A DNA stretch of 64,000 bases from Silene latifolia (Eukaryota > Streptophyta > Magnoliopsida > Caryophyllales > Caryophyllaceae). Positions 11,682-23,081 of the stretch are shown one piece after another (the first letter of the stretch is position 1; every line of letters starts with the position of its first letter). The notes under the pieces were generated by a model that saw nothing but the letters and a program-made list of their open reading frames with translations, was not told the origin of the DNA and searched no databases. Both the position numbers and the translations under genes were made by a program. Location: assembly GCF_048544455.1 (NCBI RefSeq), contig NC_133534.1:123776269-123840268 (forward strand), in the 5' to 3' direction.

Positions 11682-12379
11682 GCCAAGTAGAAGCTGAGGC
11701 ACACCCTGATATCATTACTGGTACATTTTCTATTTTTGATGTTCCTTGTTTGGTACTATTTGATACGGGTGCCTCTTTATCTTTTATGTCAATGAAACTC
11801 TCCGATAAGTTATCACTTGAATCATCACATGAAGAAAGCACATCTATATCCTTACCCTCTGGTGATGTCTTCTCCTGTTCTAAAATCTATCCGAGAGTTC
11901 CTATTTCTATCGCGGGATCAATATTTCCAGCAAATCTTTTCCGATTTCCGCTTGAAGAATTTGATGTCATTTTGGGCATGGATTGGTTACATACTTATCA
12001 TGCTCGATTTGAATGTCGAGACCAGAAAATAATTCTTACAAGCCCTTCAGGTCACCGTGTGTCTTATCAGGTGGTTAAAAGACAAACCGGTGCTAAATTA
12101 ATTTCTGCTATGAAGTTTGTCAATGCGATGAAAAAGGGTCATCAAGCCTTCTTGTGTATGGTGACTCCATCAGATTCTTCCTCTCTGCCTCCTAAAGAGA
12201 ATGTTCCTGTGGTATGTGAATTTCCTGATGTGTTTCCTGATGAGCTACCGGGAATTCCTTCTGAAAGGGAAGTTGAATTTACTATTGATCTTATTCCTGG
12301 TACCGGCCCTATTGCTAAAGCTCCTTATAGGCTGGCACCATCTGAAATGAAAGAGTCAAGACTCATTTGGATGATTTGA
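11678..12379 (+). pseudogene. pol: T aspartic protease and start of reverse transcriptase (frameshifted)
   Basis: Opens MSQVEAEAHPDIITGTFSIF, the usual N-terminus of a plant gypsy protease. The catalytic motif DTGA starts at 11762; the flap/C-terminal part (FDVILGMDWL) follows. The pol linker VVCEFPDVFPDELPGIP and the RT entry motif [10 protein letters not shown] lie near 12200-12345. The frame runs out at 12379 because a one-base change near 12350-12365 shifts the reading into the next frame, where RT continues. The protease normally cuts the Gag-Pol polyprotein. Confidence 0.92.
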
Positions 12380-13098
12380 TTGCCAAAGGTTTTATCCGAC
12401 CTAGCTCTTCACCTTGGGGTGCTCCTGTTCTCTTTGTAAGGAAGAAGGATGGATCTATGCGGTTATGCATAGATTATCGTGAACTTAACCGGGTTACTAT
12501 CAAGAATAAATATCCTCTCCCTAGAATTGATGATCTTTTCGACCAACTCCGAGGTGCTTCCACTTTTTCTAAAATTGACCTTCGTTCGGGCTATCATCAG
12601 ATTCCAGTCCGAGAAGCTGACATTCCTAAAACCGCCTTCGGTACGAGATATGGTCATTTCGAGTTTACAGTGATGCCATTCGGATTGACCAATGCTCCAG
12701 CAGTATTCATGGATCAGATGAACCGTACTTTCAGAGAACACCTTGACAAATGCGTTGTAGTGTTAATTGATGACATCCTGATCAATTCTAAATCTGAAGA
12801 TGAACATGCCAAACACCTTCGTGCTATTTTGGAGATTCTGCGCCGTGAAAAATGGTATGCTAAATTCTCTAAATGTGAATTCTGGTTATCTAAAGTGACC
12901 TTCCTGGGGCATGTCATTTCGAAAGAGGGCGTTACGGTAGATCCTACCAAAATTGAAGCCGTTGTTAATTGGAAAAGTCCGACCAATGTTTCCGAAATCC
13001 GTAGTTTCCTTGGCTTGGCGGGTTATTATCGGCGGTTTGTGAAGGATTTTTCAAAGATTGCTAGGCCGATGACTCGATTCTTTGAAGAAAGAGTCTAA
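12367..13098 (+). pseudogene. pol: T reverse transcriptase
   Basis: Ty3/gypsy RT core. Visible motifs: [39 protein letters not shown], the palm motif [34 protein letters not shown], and the catalytic IDD at about 12765-12773 ([12 protein letters not shown]). The thumb/connection begins [11 protein letters not shown], then [14 protein letters not shown]. The frame ends at 13098 because of an apparent one-base gain near 13078-13084; the next domain continues from 13082 in another frame. The catalytic aspartates are intact but the frame is not. Confidence 0.95.
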
Positions 13099-15097
13099 AT
13101 TTGTGTGGTCTGAGGAGTGTGAAAATGCCTTCCAGGAATTGAAAAAGAGGTTGACTACCGCTCCAGTGTTGACCTTACCTGAAGAAGGAGTGGACTTTGA
13201 TGTTTACTGTGATGCTTCTAAGCATGGTATAGGTTGCGTCTTTATGCAAAAAGGGAAAGTCATTGCTTATGCCTCTCGACAACTTAGAGTTCATGAAGTT
13301 AACTACCCGACTCATGATCTTGAATTAGCTGCGGTGGTGCATGCTTTGAAGATTTGGAGACACTACCTCATTGGAGTCCATTGCAACATCTACACCGACC
13401 ACAAAAGCCTGAAATACCTTTTTACCCAGAAAGATCTGAACATGAGGCAAAGAAGATGGTTGGAATTGGTGAATGACTATGATGCCGACCTAATTTATCA
13501 CGAAGGAAAAGCTAATGTGGTGGCCGATGCTCTTAGCAGAAAATCCTGTCATTCTTTGAATTCTTTTCGGGAATTACCTCTTGAACTTGCTTTAGAACTT
13601 CAAAAACTGGGAATAAGTCTTGTAAAAAGGGGCTCTAATCATCTTAATGCCATGTCAGCCGAACCTGACTTCTACCGTGAGATCCGTGCTTGCCTTCCCG
13701 ATGATCCTACTTTCAAATCCATTCGAGCTAAAATTCAACTTCGGCAAGCTAAGGATTGTAAGATTGATGATGATAGGTATCTTCGTTATCAAGGTAGAAT
13801 CTATGTTCCGAGGGCAGCTGATTTGAGAAAAAGAATTCTTGATGAAGCACATCTCTCTCCTTACTCCGTTCATCCGGGAGGTACCAAAATGTACAAAGAC
13901 TTGAGATTACAATTCTGGTGGCCTAGGATGAAGATTGAAGTTATGGAGTATGTCAGTAAATGCCTCACCTGCCAGAAAGTAAAGATAGAGCATCAAAAGC
14001 CCGGGGGTTTGCTTCAACCCTTGGACGTTCCTCTTTGGAAATGGGAGTCTATTTCCATGGATTTTGTGATGGCCTTACCCAGGACTTCCACTGGGAAGAA
14101 TGCTGTTTGGGTGGTTGTGAACCGATTGACTAAGTGTGCTCGGTTTATTCCCATCAAAGAGACCTGGAGTTTAGAAGTTCTAGCTCGTGTCTATGTGGAT
14201 GAGGTAGTGCGCTATCATGGGGTTCCTAAAGATATAGTTTCAGATCGGGACCCTCGATTTTGTTCTCATTTCTGGACTGCATTACAGGAGGCCTTGGGTA
14301 GTAAACTATTAATGAGCACTGCTTTTCACGCCGCCACTGATGGTCAAACTGAGAGAACAATTCAAACTTTAGAGGATCTTCTTCGTGCCTGTGCCTTAGA
14401 TTTCCAAACTTCCTGGGAGAAATGTTTACCTCTGGTTGAGTTCTCTTACAACAACAGCTATCAATCCTCCATTAAAATGGCACCATATGAAGCTCTGTAC
14501 GGTAGAAAATGCCGTACTCCAGTCTGTTGGGACCAAACCCAAAATGTTCCAATGTTAGGACCTGATTTGGTGACCGAGTCCATGAAGCAAGTTAAAATCA
14601 TTCGGGAGCGGATGAAAGCCGCTCAGGACCGTCAAAAATCATATGCTGATGTCTGTCGTCGACCACTTTCTTTTGAGGTTGATGATCAAGTGTTCCTTAA
14701 AGTGTCACCTATGAAAGGGGTGAAACGGTTTGGCGTAAAAGGGAAGCTGAGCCCTAAATATATTGGACCTTTCCGGGTGATTGAAAAGATTGGTCCTGCT
14801 GCTTACCGTTTAGAATTGCCCCCAAATCTGAGCAAGGTTCACAATGTCTTCCATGTTTCTCAGTTGAGGAAGTACATTATTGACCCTAGCCATATCATCC
14901 AAGAAGAGATTCTTGAATTGGAGCCTAACTTGGCGGTTGAAGAAAGGCCAATTCGGATTCTTGAAAAAGCCAACAAGCAACTTAGGAGCAAAGTTGTACC
15001 TCTAGTCCGAGTTCTTTGGCGTTGTGGAAATGTCGAAGAAGAGACTTGGGAGACTGAAGCTTCTATGTTAGCTAAATATCCTGAATTATTCTCATAA
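13082..15097 (+). pseudogene. pol: T RNase H, integrase and chromodomain
   Basis: 671 codons open without interruption. RNase H spans roughly residues 38-155 ([32 protein letters not shown]). Integrase follows: an HHCC zinc domain ([10 protein letters not shown] ... CLTCQ, about 13848-13975) and a catalytic core whose Asp, Asp and Glu are visible at about 14060, 14243 and 14351 ([24 protein letters not shown]). The C-terminus has GPF...[19 protein letters not shown] and an aromatic-rich chromodomain ([15 protein letters not shown]..., [15 protein letters not shown]). Chromodomains direct chromovirus integrase to marked chromatin. The piece lacks its own start because it is the tail of a frameshifted Gag-Pol. 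Confidence 0.95.
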
Positions 15098-15472
15098 GGT
15101 ATTCCTTTTTCTTACTCTTTTTCCGCGTTACTAAGCCGTATTTAATCATAATTAGTAAAAATATTATTCTTATTATAGAACTTTAAAATAAAATTTTGAA
15201 AATGCTTTTATGATTTTTAATGGTTTTAACATTAATGAGTGTTAAATCTTGTTATTGGTGACGTCCCAATAATGGGTTTTCTCGTTCATTGGTGTAGAAA
15301 TATTTTTGTATCTTAATATGAAATGTGGATGTTCTTGTCTGATCAACAAGAGTATCACTGTTTCATTGAAAAGATACCTATATTTTACCTATGATTAAAT
15401 TATTAAGATGTTGTTTATTAAAATTTCTCCTTCTAAGTTTCGAGGACGAAACTTTTTAAAAGGAGGGGTGAT
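15098..15472 (+). other. T 3' untranslated region and polypurine tract
   Basis: About 375 bp of noncoding sequence. Near the end it contains the common plant gypsy string TTTCGAGGACGAAACTT (15438 onward), then the purine tract AAAAGGAGGGGTGAT (about 15458-15472) directly before the 3' LTR, where plus-strand DNA synthesis would be primed. Confidence 0.9.
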
Positions 15473-18173
15473 TGTAACACCCCGTAATTTCGGACCGTTA
15501 TTATATTGCGAAAGTAATTTATTAATCAAGTTGAATTTAATATTAATGTATTTGAAGTAATAATAATTCAATGAAATATAATTCTATTATATTTTGAAGT
15601 AAAGTATTTATTTTGATAGTTTCGAAATGTTTAAAAATAGTTTAAACCATGTAAAAACCTTTTATATCGAAATAAGGGCATATCGGGAAAAATGGCAATT
15701 CTTGTGAAAATTGGGCAAACGATTTTGGAAATGGGTCATATGAGTACTCAATCTTCTTGTAATCTCGTGTTTAAGAACTTTGGCATTGTCGGAATTTGCA
15801 TTTGACGAACGGTTCTAATTATCGTTGAAACGAGTCAAAACCGACTATTGAAATTCCGCCAAATCCCGCTCCTTCCCTCCTTTCCACGGCACACCTCCTC
15901 TTCCTCCTTCCCATTCCTTCATAGGACTTCCTTTGTTCTTCTTTTGTGCCTCTTGACCGAAATCCACAAAAAAAAAAACAAATAATCTTACAATCGTAAT
16001 TTCATCATAACTTCTTCGTTTCTAGTCCGATTTTCGCAAAATTTATATTTTCGGAATCCTCTCTTCAAGATCTACATCCTAGTATGTTTTAATTTCAGTT
16101 TTTATTATGTCGATTTAAGATGATTTTGGGCATAATTTCGGTTTTAGTGATTATTGTTGTGTTTTTGTTGTTTTTAATAGGTGAAGATTATGAGGATGAT
16201 ATAGGGGACTCCTATATAGTAGAGGATGATGGGTAGCTACTGTTTTTAGGGTTTTCTCAAGGGTTATTTGCCTTTTTCTAGCTTAAGGTAACATATTTCG
16301 AGTTACTCGACGAATTAATGTCACATTCTTGGCTTTTTGTATGATTTTGTGAATATTATTTGAATAGTTTATTTCACATGAAAATAGGTGTTAAATTCAT
16401 GTCTTTTGTATGTTTAAGTTCACATATTAGTATGGAAATGAAATGGGAATGATTAATTGATGCTTCAGACGATGTTAAACTGAACAAAAATGGAGAAATG
16501 GAGGGTTGGGGGTGGCGGCCCAGCAGGCCCGTGCAGGCCCACGGCAGGCCCGGGTTGGCCCGGGTCGACCCGTTGCTTGTTTCGCGGTTTTTCATGCGTT
16601 GTTCGTCGTTTCGGGCGTATTAATGTTATATTTAGTATAAGTAACATATGGGTAGTCTTATGAAATGAATAATGTTAGTAGTAAATATAATGTTGATGGT
16701 AAAGTTATGTTTATATTGGTAGTTGGCACATGTTAGGATAGGTTATAATATGAAATTGTAATGAATAGGCATAAAATGAATTTTATAGCGATAATTGTAA
16801 TGTTTGGATGATTATGCCGAAAACTGAGCCTTACTCCCTTTGACTGAATCGATGTCAGTCAATTGTGTAATTGGTCAGCCGCGATTTAACCCGTACATGT
16901 CGCAGGACTGGGGTTGCGGGTAAAAATTCGGTTGGATGAAAATTATTGTAAAAAATGGATAATTGGCCTTATTCTTGTTTTAGGCCATTTATTAAGTTTT
17001 TAGTCCACATGTGTTGTTGGTTGAATTGAATGGTTTCTTATATTGTAGAAACGGCCTTAGATTCCCTGAAACCTTTAATATTGTTAATATTGCTTGAAGT
17101 GGAATTTGGTATTGAATACTTCTTGCAGGTTGTTGTGTTTGTCATAGATATGCCTTTATAGTCTTTGACGAGTATATGTTCACTGCTTAATAGCCTTTGT
17201 GTTCCTGACTTGGTGGGATTATATCCAAGTTGGGGCATGACCTCGTTACTTATTTTGAGGGTAAGTGGTCAGCTTAAGTACTAGCCAACCCTTTGGTGGA
17301 CTCCTTAGGGTACTCACTTTGTTTTAAAAAAAATTGTGGGTCTTGGGTGCGGTGGTGTGTATCCGCATGTCTAGGTCTGCGCAGATTTAGGACTAGGGTT
17401 GTGCTGTGTCTTGGCCATGTTTTGATAGAACCTCTGAGCCAAGATACCGGTTCGATTACCTTCCCTACCTCGTGGTATAGACTCGAGTTACAGAGTGACT
17501 ATTGACGGTGCTAAGAACTTATGCCTGTCTTTGATATATTGCCCTTTCTTGTATGGTGATTTTATGAATTGTAATAGGTGAGATGCAAGCCGGTTACAAT
17601 TGATAAAGTTTGGATTACTGCTTATTATATGTTTCACATGATAGTTTAATTTGGTCATTTAGTGTTCATATGTTAGAATATTCGATAATTAGTTTATTTA
17701 TGATGTTGTTTACATGTTACATTAAATATGACATTTCGTGGCTGGGAGGACTCGAAGTTACTCCCCACTGAATTGTGGCTTTCGTGTTTGTATAAAATGC
17801 GATTGACAGGTTGATGATGATTAGATGGGGTACACGGACGAGCTAGTGAGCAAAAGAACCTTGGACTTAGTTTGGTTATATTTTGTAGTAAACCCTTAAA
17901 CATTTGGTTGTGTTTATATTTTGAAGGGACATATGTCTCCCTCTTTTACTTTGGTTTGTATCACTTAATTCTCACGACTTTAGCTATGTTATGTAAATTA
18001 GTTTGTTAGTATTTGCAGGTTTTGGCACTCTTCATTTGGAAATGTTTGTGAATGGTTTAGAAAAGTTTTTGAAATTACAGGTTTTTATCTAGTTGAACCA
18101 ATTACAAACATATCCTGTCAGTTTTTCTGTAGAATTTACGTGTTTATTTAATGCTAAAAATGAGGGTGTCACA
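15473..18173 (+). repeat. Element T 3' LTR
   Basis: 2701 bp, TGTAACACCCCG ... GGGTGTCACA, followed by the TSD gtttt. By eye about 28 substitutions and one 9-bp indel separate it from the 5' LTR, giving about 1% divergence. The phrase block at 16516-16572 is one unit shorter than in the 5' LTR. Confidence 0.96.
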
Positions 18174-18178
18174 GTTTT

Positions 18179-19115
18179 ACAAGTATTCTAACAAGCAAAG
18201 TCTTAAGAAGAAAAAGCATCTACTAGGGCCTATATACACTTGTCAACCTTCCCAAGTAGACGGTTTCGCAAAATTTTTCTAACATGCAAACTACATGCCA
18301 TGATGCAACTAACATATATACATCCTAATGCAAATGATTCTACCAACAAATATGACATATAAACTAAATGCAAGTCCTAAGTTCACATTGTTATACCGCA
18401 TCAATCAAAATAAAGCCACATAGTCATTAACATAAAGAGGAAAAAGGAGATTGAAAAGATCATACCATGCGGTCTTCAATGATCCTCATGTCTCGGATGT
18501 GGCATAGTCAATCAATGTGAACAAGGATGAACAAACACAATATATACAACAATATATACATGATTATACTACAAAGGAAATGAACTTGTTTTTGGTTTTT
18601 CAATTTTTCAAATTTTTATGGTTTTTCGAAATTTTTTTGATTTTTTTGGATTTTTGAATAAAAGCTAAGTTAGAATTCCCCATCCCCAAACTAATATGGG
18701 CATTGTCCTCAATGGCCAAAATGATGAGAAATCATGCAAACATGATGCATGAATTCTACACTAAATGCAAACTATACTAATCTACACTACATGATGCATG
18801 GGTTTTTGTTTATGACGGAGAGCGTAATTTAGATTACCTCCCGTTGCGTATGCATGTACTTCCCCAAACCGAGATAGACATTATTTCTAATGTCCTAAAG
18901 TTGGGGTAGTTCATGCACACAAGATGCAATGCATGAACTAAATTGTCATTTTGGATTTTCAAAAGTGGGAACAATGAAATAAGAACACCTCAATGGGGCC
19001 GAGGTGTTAGTTCTCTATGTTGCTAGGACTCTCCAACCATGATTAAAATAAATAAATAAATAAAACAAATAAAGAAGTAGACAAACCTCAAGAGGGTAGG
19101 AGCCTCCACAGCTTG
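18179..19115 (-). mobile_element. Element A 3' untranslated region, proximal part
   Basis: A resumes here. No gene. It aligns in reverse to B's region after ORF1 (48401-49330), including the A/T-rich stretch with repeated TTTTTGAATTTT-like strings (about 18590-18660). The 18174 junction and the 5509 junction together restore continuity with B (B has gttgtaaaacaccc at the same place), which proves that T interrupted A. Confidence 0.85.
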
Positions 19116-20700
19116 TTAGTCTTCCACCATATCATCATTGTCATCATCTTCCTCAATAGAAGTAGACTCATCACCACTTTCCTCTTTACTTCCTTGCTCA
19201 CTTCCTTCATCATCTTCTTCTTCATTAGCCTCTTCCTCTTCATTTACCTCTTCATCAATGCTTTCATCAACAACCTCATCACCGATAACCTCATCGTCAC
19301 CAGGAATCTCACCCCTAGATGCACTTGGAAAGAAGAGTTCCCTATCCACCCAACTAGGCAAAGGACATGAAGGATCAAGTAGTCCTTGCCTAGCTAAATG
19401 AAGGAGGGGTGGATATTGGGCTAAGTATGCATCTTCCCGATCCTTATAAGCTTGGTTGTGCATCTCTTGCATAAGTAGAGTCATGTAGTCATTGCTTGCT
19501 ATAACACCTTCGGGTTTGAACTCTTGATACTTGAATGGATAGGGTGGTGTGACAATGGAGGAGGAGGGCATTTCAATTTCACCCCTTTGTTGACGGATGA
19601 TGTATTCGACTTCTTTTGAGAGGGGAAGAAGGTAGTTGGTCCGATGGACACTCAAACGGCATATCTTGGAAGGCAAAGTAAAAGATCTAGCTTCATTGGT
19701 GAGCCACCCAGATTTGGTGTCAAGAGGGTTATGAGTGACCCATTTGTACTTGTTAATCATGGCATCCATGTCAATGAGATGACCCCCATTTTTCGCCACA
19801 TACTTGCTATCCTTGTTATAATTCGGATCAAAGTACTTAGCCAAAAGAGTGACTGGACCTCCATTTACAATAAAAGTGGTGCCTTGCTTTCCACAATCAA
19901 CATTTAGCCATCTTTCCACCAAAAGCCTTAGAGAACTGTAAGGCTTGGTGAATTCCCTTCCAATATTTAAGGCCGACTCAAATAGAACACAATCGAGCTT
20001 GGTAAAGTGGTTAGTGTCTTTTCTTGCAATGATAGTATTTCCGATGACTTTGTGCCACACTCTAATGCCCGGATGGTGGACTAATAGAGCGCGACTATCA
20101 TGATAGTTCTCAAATTTCCTCCCGGAAATCGCCTCCCAAAGAGGAGCGGGGTCATACTTTTCGGGATTCTTGTAATAACTAGGTGAATCACTAAGACCCA
20201 ATACTTTACCCAATTCATCAAAGGTGATGCGCCTACTTACATTGGCAAGGCGGAACTCGATGTTTTCTCTAGTCTCTACCTTAATCACTTTCAAAGAACT
20301 CAAGAATTCTAAGGTAAGGGAGGGTATGTCAATTCTCTTGTAGCAAACAATTTTCCAACCCCATGGCTTCAAAGAAGGCTTTTGTTTGTTCAAGGACATC
20401 CAATTTGTTCAAGGCATCTTCACATATGAATTTGGTGGATAGAAAGGATTTTCTAGCATACTTGGCAAATGTATCCCCATGGGAGTTAGAAATAAAAATT
20501 ACCTCCGGATAGTTTGATAATTGAGCAATTTCCGGAGTTGTTGATGTTGTTGCTTCCAAGGGAGGTTGTTGTTGTTGAACTTCCAAGTTTGAACTAGCTA
20601 CCACCATAGCCAATGAGGCTTTCTTTGCTTGAAGACATTTTTGTCTTGTTGAGAGTGCCTTTGCCTTAGGTGCCTTTGTTGATCCTTTTGTCCTTGCCAT
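19116..20700 (-). pseudogene. A ORF1-like protein (ATHILA ORF1 family), frameshifted
   Basis: Starts at ATG 20700 (MARTKGSTKAPKAKALS), the equivalent of B ORF1. The N-terminal 100 residues are Lys/Ala/Gln-rich. The conserved body includes SLTLEFLSSLKV, RLANVSRRITF, LLVHHPGIRVWHKVIGNTI, YGWLTNEARSFTLPSK-like text, and PYPFKYQEFKPEGV. The C-terminus is an acidic Glu/Asp/Ser tail. Two single-base losses relative to B around 20330-20400 shift the frame, so it reads as two pieces (20329-20700 and 19116-20399). ATHILA ORF1-like proteins are found in Athila relatives and have no established biochemical role. The call rests on family resemblance recalled by eye. Confidence 0.82.
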
Positions 20701-21042
20701 TGATGATTATACCAAGAAAAGAGTGAAAATCTTCAATTTCCAAGTATACCCAAATCGATTTTAAGATGAAAGGCTTTGCCTTTATAATTTCAAAAATCGA
20801 CTCAAAGGTTGAAGATTTTGGTGCTTGGTTTGATTTTTGTTGGAAGAGGAGTGATTAATTGTTGTTAAAAGGAAGTTTGGATTTGATTTTGTTGAATTTG
20901 GTTGAGGAAATCTTGTTTTGGTGATGGAGAGGATGAGGGTTTTGAGTTTTGGGGTTTATGGGTAGTGTTTTGAATGAATGAATGAAGAAATGAATGTGGG
21001 ATGGGGTATTTAAAATACCCAAAAATTTCAAAAACAGAAGGG

Positions 21043-21431
21043 GAAGACGGGCGTCTTTCCTTCGCGACGCTCGGATTCTGCCCTTTTTTGGTTCAGGATT
21101 CTCGCCTAAAGACGGGCGTCTTTCAGCAAAGACGCTCGGATTCTTTGATTGCAAGACGGGCGTCTTCTGCTGAAGACGGGCGGATTCTCAGACAGTGAGC
21201 TTTCTTGTTTTACACTGGCAGAAAGACGGGCGTCTTTCCTTCCAAGACAGGCGGATTTCTGAAGACGAGCGTCTTCTCTACCAGGACACTCGGATTCATC
21301 GACAGTCCCAAAATTTCAAATTCTAAGTTTAAAATGGACGGGCGGATTCTGGCAAAGACGGGCGTCTTTCCTGAAGACGAGCGGATTCCTATTGAAGACG
21401 CTCGGATTCTCCCTGTTTTACCCGGATTCGG
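21043..21431 (-). repeat. GACGGGCG phrase array upstream of A ORF1
   Basis: At least ten copies of a phrase built from (A)AGACGGGCG followed by TCTT or GATT, alternating with GACGCTCGGATT and GACGAGCG variants. Palindromic forms such as AAGACGGGCGTCTT occur. Same vocabulary as the arrays in A's LTRs. Confidence 0.85.
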
Positions 21432-21694
21432 TTCCATCCGTGCACTTGCATATCCCTTGTCATTTTTCATTCTTCAAATCCCGTGTTCTTCATTGTAGGG
21501 GCACTACTAAGGCATAAAGATCCTAGGCAATTGCTATCCCCACACTAAGCTAAAGCACTACACATCAATTGAATCATTAGTCCCTCCCTCACTTCTCTCA
21601 AAAATGATAATTATCTTGATCAAGGCATAAAAATCCAAAAATGAAAAAAATACAATGTAAGAATTAAAATGCGAGTTAGGGAGTTAGAAATATT

Positions 21695-21729
21695 TACAAA
21701 TGGTGGTTTAGGGAGGACTCCACCAAACT
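21695..21729 (-). other. Conserved hairpin block downstream of A gag-pro
   Basis: Inverted repeat TGGTGG (21701-21706) and CCACCA (21720-21725) with a 13-base loop. The block is conserved in B (45818-45852) and in the much more diverged E (30196-30230). Noncoding; role unknown. Confidence 0.6.
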
Positions 21730-21747
21730 CTCATCCTTAGTGAGATG

Positions 21748-22998
21748 TCATGGGGGCATGTCCAAGGTGTTGTTGATGTTTCTCAACACCTTGAAGAAGT
21801 AGTCAAAAGCTTGTTCATTATCATGATAAAGATCTTCAATAGACCTTTGCCCTTGTTGTCGGTCTCGATCGATAGCATTACCAATATAGGGATTGAAAAT
21901 CCCTTCAAACTCATCGTCCCAAAGACCACAAACTTCATCTACTTGATCACTAAAGATCTCTTGAGTTGATAGAGACAACTCTCCCATTTTCTTGTCTTGG
22001 CTAATGAGGCCATCATATTCATTGCTTGACTTTGGTGAGCTTTTCAAGCTCTCTTTGTTACAATTCACTTGCTCTTTGAATGGAGCATCATCAATTTTCT
22101 TCTTCCATTGGAGTTCCGACTTCTTCCTATCATCCTTCCGGCTATAATGATCAATCATAAAACATGGTTCATGCAAACGGGTAGCTCTCATGGTCTTGTC
22201 AAGATTGAAAGTTATGCTCTCATCTCCCACTTCTAGAGTGAGCTCTCCATGCTTCACATCAATCACCGCACCCGCGGTGTGTAAGAAAGGTCTTCTTAGA
22301 ATGATTGGAATGTTGGAGTCTTCTTCCATGTCAACAATGACAAAGTCCACCGGGATGAAAAATTTCCCAACTCTTACGGGAACATCTTCCCATATCTCTA
22401 ATGGTGTCTTCGTCGATCTATCGGCCATTTGGAGTGTGATATTGGTGCATTTAAGCTCTCCCATCCCCAACCTTTTACTCACCGAGTACGGCATGACACT
22501 CACACTAGTCCCTAGATCACATAAGGCTTTGTTGATCGTGGTGTCGCCAATGGTACACGGTATTGAGAAGCTTCCCGGATCTTTGAGTTTTGGAGGTGAA
22601 CTCCCTTGAAGTATTGCGCTACTCACCTTAGTGAAGGCGATAGTCTCAAGCTTCCGGATCGACTTCTTCTTTGTGAGGATGTCTTTCATGTATTTTTCAT
22701 AGGCCGGCACGTGATTGATTAATTCCGTGAAAGGAATTGAGACTTCCAAATTCTTCACAATTTCCATAAATTTTCCAAGTTGGTCATCAAATTTGGGCTT
22801 GGCTTGACGACTTGGAAAAGGAAGTCTAATCACAATGGGCTCCTTCTCCTTGACCTTGTCTTCATTTTTCTTTGAAATTTCTTCTTTTGTTGGTTCTCCA
22901 TCCTTTGAGTCTTGCACAATTTCTTCTTTGTCACTAGCTTCCACAACTTCATCCTCAACTTGCTTCTTCGGTGCTTCACACCTTGTACCACTCCTCAA
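21748..22998 (-). pseudogene. A protease part of gag-pro
   Basis: 416-codon open frame. An acidic Lys/Glu-rich linker is followed by RLPFPSRQAKPKFDDQLGKF and a retroviral-type aspartic protease fold: CTIGDTTINKALCDLGTSVSVMP with catalytic DLG, then PIILRRPFLHTAGAVIDVKHGELTLEVG. Athila-type proteases usually carry DLGA; here it is DLGT. The C-terminus ends NINNTLDMPP as in B. No RT follows. A 10-base deletion relative to B near 23065-23090 puts it out of frame with the upstream gag, so the product is not continuous. Confidence 0.88.
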
Positions 22999-23081
22999 GT
23001 GAATGACACTAACTATTTCATGTCTTGGGGGATTACTTTGAGGTGGTAATTGCCCCTTTTGTCTTTGTGAGCTTGAAGATG

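Larger units (their letters stand above)
5510..18173 (+). mobile_element. Element T: full-length Ty3/gypsy Tekay-like chromovirus with nested insertion
   Basis: Plus-strand element of 12.66 kb with LTRs of about 2.7 kb, a perfect 5-bp TSD gtttt (5505-5509 and 18174-18178), an initiator-Met primer site at 8221 and a purine tract before 15473. Interior order is gag, protease, RT, RNase H, integrase, chromodomain. The C-terminal chromodomain places it among chromoviruses, most like the Tekay/Del clade. It is inactivated by element D in gag, a stop early in gag and three frameshifts. The LTRs differ at about 28 sites plus a 9-bp indel (about 1%), so the insertion is young and the damage recent. 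Confidence 0.96.
20701..21747 (-). promoter_or_regulatory. A spacer between gag-pro and ORF1, with phrase array and TATA-like box
   Basis: No gene. Reading on minus from gag-pro towards ORF1: a conserved hairpin block (21695-21729), AT-rich text, a dense GACGGGCG phrase array (21043-21431), a TATA-like core (about 21004-21020, TATTTTAAATACCCCAT on minus), a GAAT/ATTC tetranucleotide run (about 20970-20998) and the ORF1 start at 20700. Array, TATA and CCCCAT occur in the same order as in the LTR promoter, suggesting an internal promoter for ORF1 (inference). Confidence 0.55.

Noticed and set aside
19138..19401. Ser-rich plus-strand frame opposite the ORF1 tail
   Set aside because: It is the complement of the Glu/Asp codons of the minus-strand acidic tail.
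21043..21431. Possible CRISPR or satellite array
   Set aside because: Phrases are short, variable and irregularly spaced, with no fixed spacer length; the setting is a plant retroelement.
22190..22609. 139-codon plus-strand frame, with a counterpart opposite B's protease (44934-45386)
   Set aside because: Antisense of the protease in both copies; it mirrors the real gene's codons.
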